From assembly GCA_017480185.1 (NCBI GenBank), contig JAFVBC010000016.1:1-34862 (forward strand): a stretch of 34,862 nucleotides of DNA. Direction: 5' to 3'. The stretch comes from Bacteroidales bacterium. Lineage in GTDB: Bacteria > Bacteroidota > Bacteroidia > Bacteroidales > P3. The stretch's first letter is position 1; each line of letters opens with the position of its first letter. Both the position numbers and the translations under genes were made by a program. The notes under the pieces were generated by a model that was not told where the DNA came from, did not search any database, and was given only the letters and a program-made list of their open reading frames with translations. This document shows, piece by piece, positions 1 to 7,649 of this stretch.

Positions 1-76
1 CTTCAGTTGTTCTTCCGTCAACGACTGAAGAACAACTGAAGAACGACTGAAGAACGGCCTTAGTTGATACCTACAT
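1..76 (-). repeat. 89-bp palindromic 11-mer element, copy 1 (cut by window edge)
   Basis: Three tandem 11-mers GACTGAAGAAC, AACTGAAGAAC, GACTGAAGAAC lie at 23-33, 34-44 and 45-55. The opposite arm at 1-19 holds the inverted units, one with a mismatch (GTTCTTCCGTC) and one cut by the window start. Read on the minus strand this is the same 3+2 arrangement as the copies at 7385 and 26068, with the same 21-bp offset from the outer end (ACCTACAT, 69-76) to the first unit. About 12 bp should lie outside the window. It sits upstream of the S46 peptidase promoter. Confidence 0.88.
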
Positions 77-145
77 GTCCCCTTGTTATGCGCAGCATGA
101 TGGGCGCGTTGTGGTAAAAGTGTGCAGAGGTATGCGAAAAAAGTG

Positions 146-153
146 TATTTTTG
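146..153 (+). promoter_or_regulatory. Bacteroidetes -7 box of the S46 peptidase gene
   Basis: TATTTTTG matches the Bacteroidetes primary sigma -7 consensus TAnnTTTG and lies 48 nt before the ATG at 201, implying a 5' UTR of about 40 nt. No clear -33 TTTG is seen at the usual spacing. The match is by eye. Confidence 0.6.
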
Positions 154-200
154 CATACTTCGATACGGTAAAATAATTTCAAATAATAAACCCTAAAACA

Positions 201-2360
201 ATGAAAATTCGTACATTAGTTGTCGCCATTGCCGTAGCCGTGTTGCTGCCTGGTGTGGCCAAGGCCGACGAGGGGATGTGGCTTTTGTCGTTGATTGGCA
301 AAAACTATTCCGACATGCAGAAGGCCGGTTTCAAACTCTCGCCCGAGGATATTTACAGCGTTAACCAAAGTTGCATCAAGGATGCCATTGTTGGCTTGGG
401 CAACGAGGGGCGTCCGTTCCGCCATTTCTGCACGGGCGAAATCATTTCGGCAAAAGGCTTGATCAGCACTAATCACCATTGCGGTTATGGCAAATTGCAG
501 GAGCATTCGACCGTTGAGCACGACTACCTGCGCGACGGCTTCTGGGCATACACGCTTGAACAGGAATTGCCAAACCCTGGTCTGACGGCTTCTATATTGG
601 TCAGAATGGAAGATGTTACGGCTCGTGTGAAAGCCAACTTGAGCGACGATATGAGTGAACCCGATCGTCAACGCGCCATCGACAAGGAGTGCGATGTCAT
701 TGCTGCCGAAGCTGTTGAGGGTACGGAATACGAGGCAAAGGTGATTCCAATGTTCAATGGCAATCAGTTCTTCCTTTTTGTTCACATCATCTACCGCGAT
801 GTGCGCTTGGTTGGTGCTCCGCCGTCGTCAATGGGTAAGTTTGGTGGCGACACCGACAACTGGTCGTGGCCTCGCCACACGTGCGATTTTTCGCTGTTCC
901 GCATCTATACTGCCCCCGATGGCAGCCCTGCTCCCTACTCGGCAGACAATGTGCCGCTGGTCCCCAAACACCACCTGTCGGTCAGTGCTGGTGCTATCAA
1001 CGATGGCGACTTTGCAATGGTGATGGGTTTCCCTGGCACCACAGATCGTTTCTTGACCTCGTATGGTTTGGAAGAAACAATGAATATTACCAATAAGCTG
1101 GTCTACGAACTGCGAACCGTAAAGATTAACATACTGCGTGAAGAAATGGCCAAAAGTCAGGCCACTCGCATCAAATATGCCTCAAAATATGCTTCTTGCT
1201 CCAACTATTGGAAGTACAGCCACGAGCAAAACATTGCTCTTAAGGAGCTCAACACTATGCAGTTGAAGAAGAAAACCGAGTCTGAATACACCGATTGGGC
1301 TCGTTTTCAAGCACCGAAATATGGTCGTGCATTGGGATTGATTCGCAGCGGTTATGCCGCCCGTCGCAGTAGTGAGGAGGCCGGTCTTTATCTTGCCGAG
1401 GGAATGCTCTCGGGTGCCGAGGCTCCGCTGTTTGCTGCCAGACTGGGCAACACCTTTACAAAAATGCTTACCGAAGACAAGAATGCCGATTTGAGCAAGT
1501 ATCAAAACTATGCCAACAACTTCTATAAGGACTACGACCGTGCGGTAGACGAGCGTCTGCTTGCCGCTATGTTCCAGTATGTGGCCAACCACATCAACCC
1601 CGATTTTGCCCCCGCCTTCTTGACTCAAATCGATAAGAAGTACAAAGGCGACTATGCAAAGTACGCTAACGAACTCTACTCGAAGTCTATTTTTGCCGAT
1701 CCCGAAGCCTTTGGCAAGTTCATGCTTAAACCCGATTTGAAGGTTTTGGAGAAAGATCCCCTCTACCTTGTTGGTAAAGAGACTCTTGATCAGTACATAG
1801 CAGTGAATGGTAGCGTGTCGGATGCCGATCAGGACGACCTTAAGCGTGGCATTCGCGACTTCACCGATGGTATACTCAAAATCAACCAGGGAAAGCGCTT
1901 GATGGCCCCCGATGCCAACTCAACCATCCGCCTCACCTATGGTAATGTCAAATCATACGCTCCGCGCGACGGTGTTGCCTACAACTACTACACCACCATA
2001 AAGGGTGTCATCCAAAAAGAAGACCCCAACAGCAGCGAATTCTACGTGCCCGAGCGCCTGAAACAGCTCTATGCTGAAGGCAACTTTGGTTCCTACACCA
2101 ACAGCCGTGGCGAACTGCCAACATGCTTTATCACCAATAACGACATCACCGGTGGCAACAGTGGCTCGCCCGTCATCAACGGTAAAGGTCAACTCATAGG
2201 CTTGGCCTTCGACGGCAATAGCGAAGCCATGAGCGGCGACATCGACTTTGAGGAAAACCTGCAACGTTGCATCTGTCTCGACAGCAGATATATGCTTTGG
2301 GTAATAGATGTATATGCCGATGCCAAAAACCTCATGCAGGAAATAGACATTGTGAGATAG
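201..2360 (+). CDS. Secreted S46 family dipeptidyl-peptidase, DPP7 type
   Basis: A 719-residue serine exopeptidase that removes dipeptides from the N-termini of oligopeptides in the periplasm or at the cell surface, supplying dipeptides as carbon and nitrogen sources. Residues 1-22 form a signal peptide ending in AKA before DEGMW. The chymotrypsin-fold triad is visible: His in NHHC (91-94), Asp229 in the segment after WSWPRHT, and Ser654 in GGNSGSP. Eighteen residues after the serine, where DPP11 enzymes carry the Arg that selects Asp/Glu at P1, this protein has Gly672 (AFDGN), as in DPP7, which prefers hydrophobic P1 residues. Length is normal for the family. The ATG at 201 is the only start that leaves an intact signal peptide and it follows a -7 box. 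The stop lies 1 nt before the ATG of the sigma-54 ORF, so the two are probably cotranscribed. Confidence 0.93.
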   Translation: MKIRTLVVAIAVAVLLPGVAKADEGMWLLSLIGKNYSDMQKAGFKLSPEDIYSVNQSCIKDAIVGLGNEGRPFRHFCTGEIISAKGLISTNHHCGYGKLQEHSTVEHDYLRDGFWAYTLEQELPNPGLTASILVRMEDVTARVKANLSDDMSEPDRQRAIDKECDVIAAEAVEGTEYEAKVIPMFNGNQFFLFVHIIYRDVRLVGAPPSSMGKFGGDTDNWSWPRHTCDFSLFRIYTAPDGSPAPYSADNVPLVPKHHLSVSAGAINDGDFAMVMGFPGTTDRFLTSYGLEETMNITNKLVYELRTVKINILREEMAKSQATRIKYASKYASCSNYWKYSHEQNIALKELNTMQLKKKTESEYTDWARFQAPKYGRALGLIRSGYAARRSSEEAGLYLAEGMLSGAEAPLFAARLGNTFTKMLTEDKNADLSKYQNYANNFYKDYDRAVDERLLAAMFQYVANHINPDFAPAFLTQIDKKYKGDYAKYANELYSKSIFADPEAFGKFMLKPDLKVLEKDPLYLVGKETLDQYIAVNGSVSDADQDDLKRGIRDFTDGILKINQGKRLMAPDANSTIRLTYGNVKSYAPRDGVAYNYYTTIKGVIQKEDPNSSEFYVPERLKQLYAEGNFGSYTNSRGELPTCFITNNDITGGNSGSPVINGKGQLIGLAFDGNSEAMSGDIDFEENLQRCICLDSRYMLWVIDVYADAKNLMQEIDIVR

Positions 2361-2361
2361 A

Positions 2362-4782
2362 ATGAAGCAAATTCAGCGACAGCAGTTGCAGCAGAGGTTA
2401 TCTCCTCAACAGATACAACTGATGCGTCTGCTGCAACTGCCTGTTACTGAACTTGAAAAGGTTATTAAAGAAGAGGTAGAGAAAAACCCTCTACTTGATG
2501 CGGCTCCTGCCGACGAGTCGCCCCTTAAACCAATAGAAGAAGCGTCGGAGCCAGAGTCTGACTGGGATGCCGACGATAACGACCCCGATGGGGTCTACGA
2601 CTATAGGTTGCGCGATGAGGCCGATCCCAACGAATTTCGTCGGGAGTATGTCGTAACCGAAAGCCCCTCTGTTCTTCAGCAACTGCGCACACAAATGGCA
2701 GAGCTGCCACTTGACGATCGGCAATTGATGATTGCCGATGAGTTGGTGGGTAGTATAGACGATTCTGGTTATATCAGTAGACCACTATCGTTGATAGCCA
2801 ACGATATAGCCGTGCGTTTTGGTGTCGAGGTGGATGATGCAGAGGTTGAGGCTGTATTGAAGCAACTTCAGACCCTCGACCCCCCTGGCATTGCCGCACG
2901 AAACCTGCAAGAGTGTCTGTTGTTGCAGTTACAACGCACCGACGATGTGGTTGCCAAAGCCGTAATAGAACATCATTTCGACGACTTCGTTAACCATCGT
3001 TATGAACGCATAAAGGATGATTTACACGTAGAAAGTGCCGATTTGGAGCGTGCCATTGAGACGATACAGCGCCTCAACCCCAAACCTGGTGCACCCGAAG
3101 ACACTACATCGTCCTCCACTGCATCCATCATTCCCGATATAATCCTCTATCGTCAAGATGATAAACTGCAGTTCTATATCAACGATTATTCGCTTCCAAA
3201 ACTATCCCTCAACACTTACTATACCGATATGCTCTCGCAGTTGGAAACTGAAAATGGAGACAAAGAGACTATTAAATTTCTTCAAAGCAAAGCCACAGAC
3301 GCACAGGGATTTATAGACACGTTGCAACAACGCCATGAAACAATGGTGCAAGTAATGCGTTATATTATGGTGCATCAGTGGCAATATTTGCTCACTGGCG
3401 ACACATCGCTCATGCAACCATTAAGGCAACGTGAGGTGGCTCAGGCAACGGGTTTGGACATATCTACCGTGTCGCGCATGGCTAATAGCAAATACATTCA
3501 AACCGACTTCGGAACAATACCGTTGAAAGAGTGTTTCTCAAAAGCCATTAGCAACGAACAAGGTGAGGAGGTGTCGGTTGATGTTGTTAAGCAAGAGTTA
3601 CTTTCAACCATAGAAAAGGAGAATAAAAAGAAACCTCTTTCGGATGATGCTTTGGCCAAACAACTGAATTCTCGGGGCTATCCTGTTGCTCGGCGCACGG
3701 TTGCTAAGTACCGAGAACAGTTAAATATACCTCCTGCACGCTTGCGTAAAGAGTTCATTATTATCTTTTTTATTGCCCTTGCATCAAACTTGTTTGCCCA
3801 AAATTCGTACTACGATTCGATTATAGCTGCAAGAATGCGTAAATCTGCGCCAACGCAGGTGGAGAAAAGTGCCGATAATGTAACCTCGAATCAGCAATCA
3901 AAAGGGGAGAAGTCGCGTGGAAAAAGAGAAGAAAAACTATCGCAAGTTGATGGTCGAAGAGGCATAGGTGCACCCAGTGTAGAGAAAACTACGGGTGTCA
4001 TTACGGCAAATAGGACTGAGAAAAGCGTAGCACAAGGTAATGAAGATAAGGGGAAGTCTGCACTAAAAGGCAGTGAGGACAGGGGAAAAACCGTAGAAAC
4101 TGTAGGTGAAGTTGATATAAGAAACAAAGATGGCATAGCGTCGGTGTGGTACGAGTCTACACCACATCACAGAGTGAACCCTCTCGGACGTACTTCGCTT
4201 ATTGCCATGCCCGATGAAATTAACCTACGATTGGTGAACGATGTGGCAGATTTTTGTTTCCCTGTAAGGAATGTGAAAACTTCAAATTACGGATGGCGTT
4301 GGAGCCGAGGCCATCATGGGGTCGATATTAAGTTGAATACAGGCGACCCCGTGAAGGCAGCATTTTCGGGTGTTGTTCGTGTTGCGGGCAAGATGGGGGG
4401 GTATGGTAATTGTGTAGTGTTGAGACATGCAAATGGGCTGGAGACGCTATACGGACACCTTTCAAAGATAAATGTAAAGGTTAATCAGGAGGTTACGGTA
4501 GGCGAAGTTGTGGGTTTGGGTGGCAGTACGGGCAACAGCACCGGACCTCACTTGCATTTTGAATGTCGGTTTCTTTATCAGACATTCGACCCTGAATGGA
4601 TTTTGGATTTTGAAGGATATGGCTTAAGGACGAAGCGTTTGCATCTTGACAAGAGCTATTTTGGAATACACAAGCCAGCGGGTAAGCATGGCGTGGATTA
4701 TAAGGCCGACGAGAGCAGGGTGCAAGAGACCGCCAAACAGCGTAAGCCTGTGGCGGTAAGGATAAATGTGAAGGAGTATTAG
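2362..4782 (+). CDS. rpoN: Sigma-54 (RpoN) fused in frame to a signal peptide and M23 endopeptidase
   Basis: The 806-residue ORF joins two proteins. Residues 1-464 are a full-length sigma-54: a Gln/Leu-rich region I (about 1-50) that contacts activators, an acidic region II (about 55-90), the core-binding region, and the RpoN box ARRTVAKYRE at 443-452 that reads the -24 element. Where sigma-54 proteins normally end, after RLRKE, the frame runs straight into FIIIFFIALASNLFAQ, a hydrophobic signal-peptide core. A low-complexity Lys/Glu/Ser linker (about 485-600) follows, then an M23 LytM domain with His651 and Asp655 (HHGVD), His699 (YGH) and His730/His732 (HLHFE), so all zinc and catalytic residues are present. 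A TTG codon at 3742 could start a separate secreted peptidase, MRKEFII and onward. Whether the cell makes one or two products cannot be told from sequence. No stop separates the halves and no frameshift is visible. Confidence 0.88.
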   Translation: MKQIQRQQLQQRLSPQQIQLMRLLQLPVTELEKVIKEEVEKNPLLDAAPADESPLKPIEEASEPESDWDADDNDPDGVYDYRLRDEADPNEFRREYVVTESPSVLQQLRTQMAELPLDDRQLMIADELVGSIDDSGYISRPLSLIANDIAVRFGVEVDDAEVEAVLKQLQTLDPPGIAARNLQECLLLQLQRTDDVVAKAVIEHHFDDFVNHRYERIKDDLHVESADLERAIETIQRLNPKPGAPEDTTSSSTASIIPDIILYRQDDKLQFYINDYSLPKLSLNTYYTDMLSQLETENGDKETIKFLQSKATDAQGFIDTLQQRHETMVQVMRYIMVHQWQYLLTGDTSLMQPLRQREVAQATGLDISTVSRMANSKYIQTDFGTIPLKECFSKAISNEQGEEVSVDVVKQELLSTIEKENKKKPLSDDALAKQLNSRGYPVARRTVAKYREQLNIPPARLRKEFIIIFFIALASNLFAQNSYYDSIIAARMRKSAPTQVEKSADNVTSNQQSKGEKSRGKREEKLSQVDGRRGIGAPSVEKTTGVITANRTEKSVAQGNEDKGKSALKGSEDRGKTVETVGEVDIRNKDGIASVWYESTPHHRVNPLGRTSLIAMPDEINLRLVNDVADFCFPVRNVKTSNYGWRWSRGHHGVDIKLNTGDPVKAAFSGVVRVAGKMGGYGNCVVLRHANGLETLYGHLSKINVKVNQEVTVGEVVGLGGSTGNSTGPHLHFECRFLYQTFDPEWILDFEGYGLRTKRLHLDKSYFGIHKPAGKHGVDYKADESRVQETAKQRKPVAVRINVKEY
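3742..4782 (+). CDS. Possible separate secreted M23 peptidase from an internal TTG start
   Basis: Alternative reading of the second half of the preceding ORF. Starting at TTG 3742-3744 gives a protein of about 346 residues with a classic signal peptide: basic n-region MRKE, hydrophobic core FIIIFFIALASNL, and cleavage near FA|Q. The LytM domain with HHGVD and HLHFE follows. M23 enzymes cleave peptidoglycan cross-bridges or act as division and outer-membrane regulators, and this one would act in the periplasm. Bacteroidetes translation depends little on Shine-Dalgarno pairing, so the lack of a strong one is uninformative. This is an inference from the signal peptide; the fused product is equally compatible with the sequence. 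Confidence 0.45.
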   Translation: MRKEFIIIFFIALASNLFAQNSYYDSIIAARMRKSAPTQVEKSADNVTSNQQSKGEKSRGKREEKLSQVDGRRGIGAPSVEKTTGVITANRTEKSVAQGNEDKGKSALKGSEDRGKTVETVGEVDIRNKDGIASVWYESTPHHRVNPLGRTSLIAMPDEINLRLVNDVADFCFPVRNVKTSNYGWRWSRGHHGVDIKLNTGDPVKAAFSGVVRVAGKMGGYGNCVVLRHANGLETLYGHLSKINVKVNQEVTVGEVVGLGGSTGNSTGPHLHFECRFLYQTFDPEWILDFEGYGLRTKRLHLDKSYFGIHKPAGKHGVDYKADESRVQETAKQRKPVAVRINVKEY

Positions 4783-4802
4783 GGCTATGAAGACAGGCGG
4801 TA

Positions 4803-6578
4803 TTAGTCGAGCTTAAGCACAGCCAGAAATGCACTTTGGGGCACTTCGACGTTGCCTACTTGGCGCATGCGTTTCTTTCCCTCTTTTTGTTTTTCGAGCA
4901 GTTTGCGTTTTCGCGTGATGTCGCCACCGTAGCACTTGGCGGTTACGTCTTTTCTCACTTGGCGCACTGTCTCTCGTGCTATGATTTTTGATCCTATGGC
5001 GGCCTGTATTGCCACGTCGAATTGCTGGCGTGGTATGAGGTCTTTCAATTTCTCACACATCTTACGTCCGATGGGATAGGCGTTGTCGACATAGGTTAAA
5101 GTGGATAGGGCATCGACGGGATCGCCGTTGAGCAGTATTTCCAACTTTACCAACTTTGAGGGCTGATAGCCATTGATATAGTAGTCGAACGAAGCATATC
5201 CTTTTGATATTGACTTCAATTTGTCGTAGAAGTCGAATACCACTTCGCCCAAGGGCAGGTCGAAGGTGATTTCAATGCGGTCGGTGGTAAGGTAATTTTG
5301 GTTTTTCAGTTGCCCACGTTTATCCATGCAAAGTTTTATCACTGGCCCAATAAAGTCGGCTTTGGTGATGATTTGGGCGTGGATATAGGGCTCAAACACC
5401 TCGCTTATGTTGTTTGGTTCGGGCATGCCGCTGGGGTTGTACACGTCTATTTCCTGCCCGTTGGTGAGTTTTACTTTGTATTGCACGTTGGGCACGGTGG
5501 TGATAACGTCCATGTTGAACTCGCGAGTGAGGCGTTCTTGCACTATCTCCATGTGCAACAGTCCGAGGAATCCACATCGGAATCCGAATCCAAGTGCTAA
5601 CGAACTTTCTGGCTCGAATGTCAGGCTGGCGTCGTTGAGTTGCAGCTTTTCCAGACTTGCTCGCAGCTCTTCATAGTCGTCGGTATCAACGGGGTAGACT
5701 CCAGCAAATACCATGGGCTTTACTGCTTCGAAGCCATCGATGGGATCAATGCAGGGTTGTTGTACGTGGGTTATGGTGTCGCCCACGCGTACTTCTTTTG
5801 ATGATTTGATGCCCGATATGATATAGCCCACGTTGCCAGCCGAGAGGGTCTTACGTGGCTCCATGTTCAGACGCAGCACGCCTATCTCGTCGGCATCGTA
5901 TTCTTTGGCGGTCGAAACCAGTTTTACGTGGTCGCCGGTGTTGATGGTGCCGTTGAATATGCGGAAGTAGGAGATGATGCCACGAAAAGGGTTAAAGACC
6001 GAGTCGAATACCAAGGCTTGCAGTGGTGCCGAGGGGTCGCCTTTGGGGGCAGGAATGCGTGCAACGATGGCTTCAAGGATGGCGTCAACTCCCAGTCCTG
6101 TCTTGGCCGAGCATCGCAGTATGTCGTCGTGGCTGCACCCCAAGAGGTCTACAATCTCGTCGGCCACCTCTTCGGGCATTGCGCTGTCAAGGTCAATCTT
6201 GTTCATTACGGGAATGATTTCAAGGTCGTTTTCCAGCGCAAGGTAGAGGTTTGAAATGGTTTGAGCCTGGATGCCTTGTGTGGCATCCACCACCAGCAGG
6301 GCTCCTTCGCATGCGGCAATGGCACGGCTCACTTCGTAGCTAAAGTCGACGTGGCCAGGGGTGTCAATAAGGTTTAGGGTGTAGTTCTTATAGTTCATCT
6401 GGATGGCGTGGCTTTTTATGGTGATGCCACGTTCTTTTTCCAGATCCATGTAGTCGAGCACTTGGTCTTGCATGTCGCGTTGCGACACGGTGGCGGTGTG
6501 CTCAAGCAGTCTGTCGGCCAGGGTGCTTTTACCGTGGTCGATGTGGGCTATGATGCAGAAGTTGCGTATGTTGTTCAT
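4803..6578 (-). CDS. lepA: Elongation factor 4 (LepA), ribosome-associated GTPase
   Basis: A 591-residue translational GTPase, the normal LepA length. G1 is AHIDHGKST (11-19), the switch I region has KERGITIK (48-55), G3 is DTPGH (72-76) and G4 is NKID near 126. The EF-G-like domains II, III and V follow, then the LepA-specific C-terminal domain with its basic tail ([18 protein letters not shown]). LepA acts on stalled or initiating ribosomes and is usually dispensable under standard conditions. It follows the ECF sigma gene after 39 nt on the same strand and is probably cotranscribed with it. Its stop is 20 nt from the convergent stop of the RpoN-M23 ORF, and I see no clear terminator in that gap. 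Confidence 0.97.
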   Translation of the reverse strand: MNNIRNFCIIAHIDHGKSTLADRLLEHTATVSQRDMQDQVLDYMDLEKERGITIKSHAIQMNYKNYTLNLIDTPGHVDFSYEVSRAIAACEGALLVVDATQGIQAQTISNLYLALENDLEIIPVMNKIDLDSAMPEEVADEIVDLLGCSHDDILRCSAKTGLGVDAILEAIVARIPAPKGDPSAPLQALVFDSVFNPFRGIISYFRIFNGTINTGDHVKLVSTAKEYDADEIGVLRLNMEPRKTLSAGNVGYIISGIKSSKEVRVGDTITHVQQPCIDPIDGFEAVKPMVFAGVYPVDTDDYEELRASLEKLQLNDASLTFEPESSLALGFGFRCGFLGLLHMEIVQERLTREFNMDVITTVPNVQYKVKLTNGQEIDVYNPSGMPEPNNISEVFEPYIHAQIITKADFIGPVIKLCMDKRGQLKNQNYLTTDRIEITFDLPLGEVVFDFYDKLKSISKGYASFDYYINGYQPSKLVKLEILLNGDPVDALSTLTYVDNAYPIGRKMCEKLKDLIPRQQFDVAIQAAIGSKIIARETVRQVRKDVTAKCYGGDITRKRKLLEKQKEGKKRMRQVGNVEVPQSAFLAVLKLD

Positions 6579-6617
6579 CTATATGCAATGCAGGGTGGGG
6601 CAGGTACACGAGGCTTG

Positions 6618-7208
6618 TCAGAGCTCTATGTACATGTTGTTCTCGCGAGCCAAGCGGCGCAGGTTGATTATGGCGTAGCGCATGCGACCCAGTGCGGTGT
6701 TGATGCTCACGCCTGTGCGAGCGGCAATGTCTTTGAATTCGCACTTGCCATAGTGGCGCAGTATCACCACTCGGCGCTGCTCGGGGGGCAACATTTTCAC
6801 CAGTCGACGAATATTCTGACTGGTTTGTTTTTTCATTATGGTGCGCTCCACATTGTCGTCTTGCACTTTCAGGTTGTCGACCACGTTGTTGTCTGGGCGG
6901 TTGGGCACCACGGGCATCTTGTTGTTGCGACGATAGTGGTCGACAATCAAGTTGTGCGCTATGCGCATCACCCAGTGAATGAACTTGTTTTCGTCTTTAT
7001 ACGAGTCGGAGTTGATGGTGACAATCACTTTGTAGAAAGTGTCTTGGAAAATGTCGTCGGCTATCTCTTTGTCTTTCACCACAGAGAAGATGTAGCCGTA
7101 GACTTTGGCCTGATATCGACCAAGCAGCACTTCGAAACACGACGTATCGCCTTCGCGGTAGCGGGTTATCAATTCATTGTCTGTCAGTTGACGGATTTTT
7201 GCTTCCAT
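6618..7208 (-). CDS. ECF-type RNA polymerase sigma factor
   Basis: A 196-residue sigma-70 family protein with only sigma region 2 (about 10-85, including DIFQDTFYKVI and the HWVMRIAHNLIVDHYRR helix of region 2.3/2.4) and region 4 (about 130-190, with LPPEQRRVVILRHY and the helix-turn-helix IAARTGVSINTALGRMR). It directs RNA polymerase to a dedicated promoter set; the targets are unknown. No anti-sigma factor or TonB-linked sensor lies next to it, unlike many Bacteroidetes ECF factors. It resembles a conserved Bacteroides sigma factor from memory, but that has not been checked. A TAACTTTG -7 box lies about 80 nt upstream. lepA follows. Confidence 0.9.
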   Translation of the reverse strand: MEAKIRQLTDNELITRYREGDTSCFEVLLGRYQAKVYGYIFSVVKDKEIADDIFQDTFYKVIVTINSDSYKDENKFIHWVMRIAHNLIVDHYRRNNKMPVVPNRPDNNVVDNLKVQDDNVERTIMKKQTSQNIRRLVKMLPPEQRRVVILRHYGKCEFKDIAARTGVSINTALGRMRYAIINLRRLARENNMYIEL

Positions 7209-7287
7209 GTTTCCTGCAATGTAGGGATTTGAACTGATAAGTGTGCTCCCGATAGCCGTTGGTTTGGTTTTACTTTTGTTTCGCTTG

Positions 7288-7295
7288 CAAAGTTA
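7288..7295 (-). promoter_or_regulatory. -7 box for the ECF sigma-lepA operon
   Basis: On the minus strand the sequence reads TAACTTTG, a full match to TAnnTTTG, 80 nt upstream of the ATG at 7208. No obvious -33 element. Assigned by consensus only. Confidence 0.55.
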
Positions 7296-7384
7296 CATCT
7301 TTTTTCTTTGCAGATGCATTTTTTGTTAATTTTTTGCTAACAGGTCGATCGGTGGCATGTTTACGACGGTGGGCAGTGGGTGTC

Positions 7385-7473
7385 ATGTAGGTATCAACTT
7401 CGGCCGTTCTTCAGTCGTTCTTCAGTTGTTCTTCAGTCATTGACTGAAGAACAACTGAAGAACTGCCCTACTT
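7385..7473 (+). repeat. 89-bp palindromic 11-mer element, copy 2
   Basis: The 441-bp divergent intergenic region between the ECF sigma gene and glmS holds GTTCTTCAGTC (7406-7416), GTTCTTCAGTT (7417-7427), GTTCTTCAGTC (7428-7438), a 3-nt centre, then inverted GACTGAAGAAC (7442-7452) and AACTGAAGAAC (7453-7463). The outer ends are ATGTAGGT and CCCTACTT. The length and internal offsets equal those of copy 3 at 26068, and the sequence just past the right end (GATGCT) is the reverse complement of that just outside the left end of copy 3. The arms can form a long cruciform or RNA hairpin. No ORF is carried. Confidence 0.92.
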
Positions 7474-7600
7474 GATGCTTGGTTGATGCCTATTTGTTGC
7501 CGCTCTCTCTTTTGTTGACTTGCTTTGTGTGTGGCTTTGTTGTGTGTGGTGGGGGCAGGTGATGATGACAAAAAAAATGAACAATTCAAAAAATTATGTT

Positions 7601-7608
7601 TACCTTTG
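7601..7608 (+). promoter_or_regulatory. -7 box of glmS
   Basis: TACCTTTG matches TAnnTTTG, 41 nt before the ATG at 7650. The same octamer precedes iorA at 26216. Because it lies downstream of the upstream ATG at 7596, it supports the shorter GlmS start. Confidence 0.65.
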
Positions 7609-7649
7609 CAAAGGTATACTTACACGGTTTTTCTTACTTCGCTTTAACT

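Noticed and set aside
1-76. CRISPR array from the tandem 11-mers
   Set aside because: The units abut without spacers, are only 11 bp and form inverted pairs, and no cas genes are present.
6408-7232. 274-codon plus-strand frame across the lepA start and the ECF sigma gene
   Set aside because: Antisense to two well-supported genes; the composition is Val/His-rich with no motif.
7500-7649. glmS ribozyme or other leader riboswitch
   Set aside because: The glmS ribozyme is a Firmicutes-type element of about 150 nt; the predicted start site here leaves a leader of only some 35 nt with no matching core.
7596-7649. N-terminal extension of GlmS by 18 residues
   Set aside because: It would hide the catalytic N-terminal Cys and overlaps the TACCTTTG promoter box.
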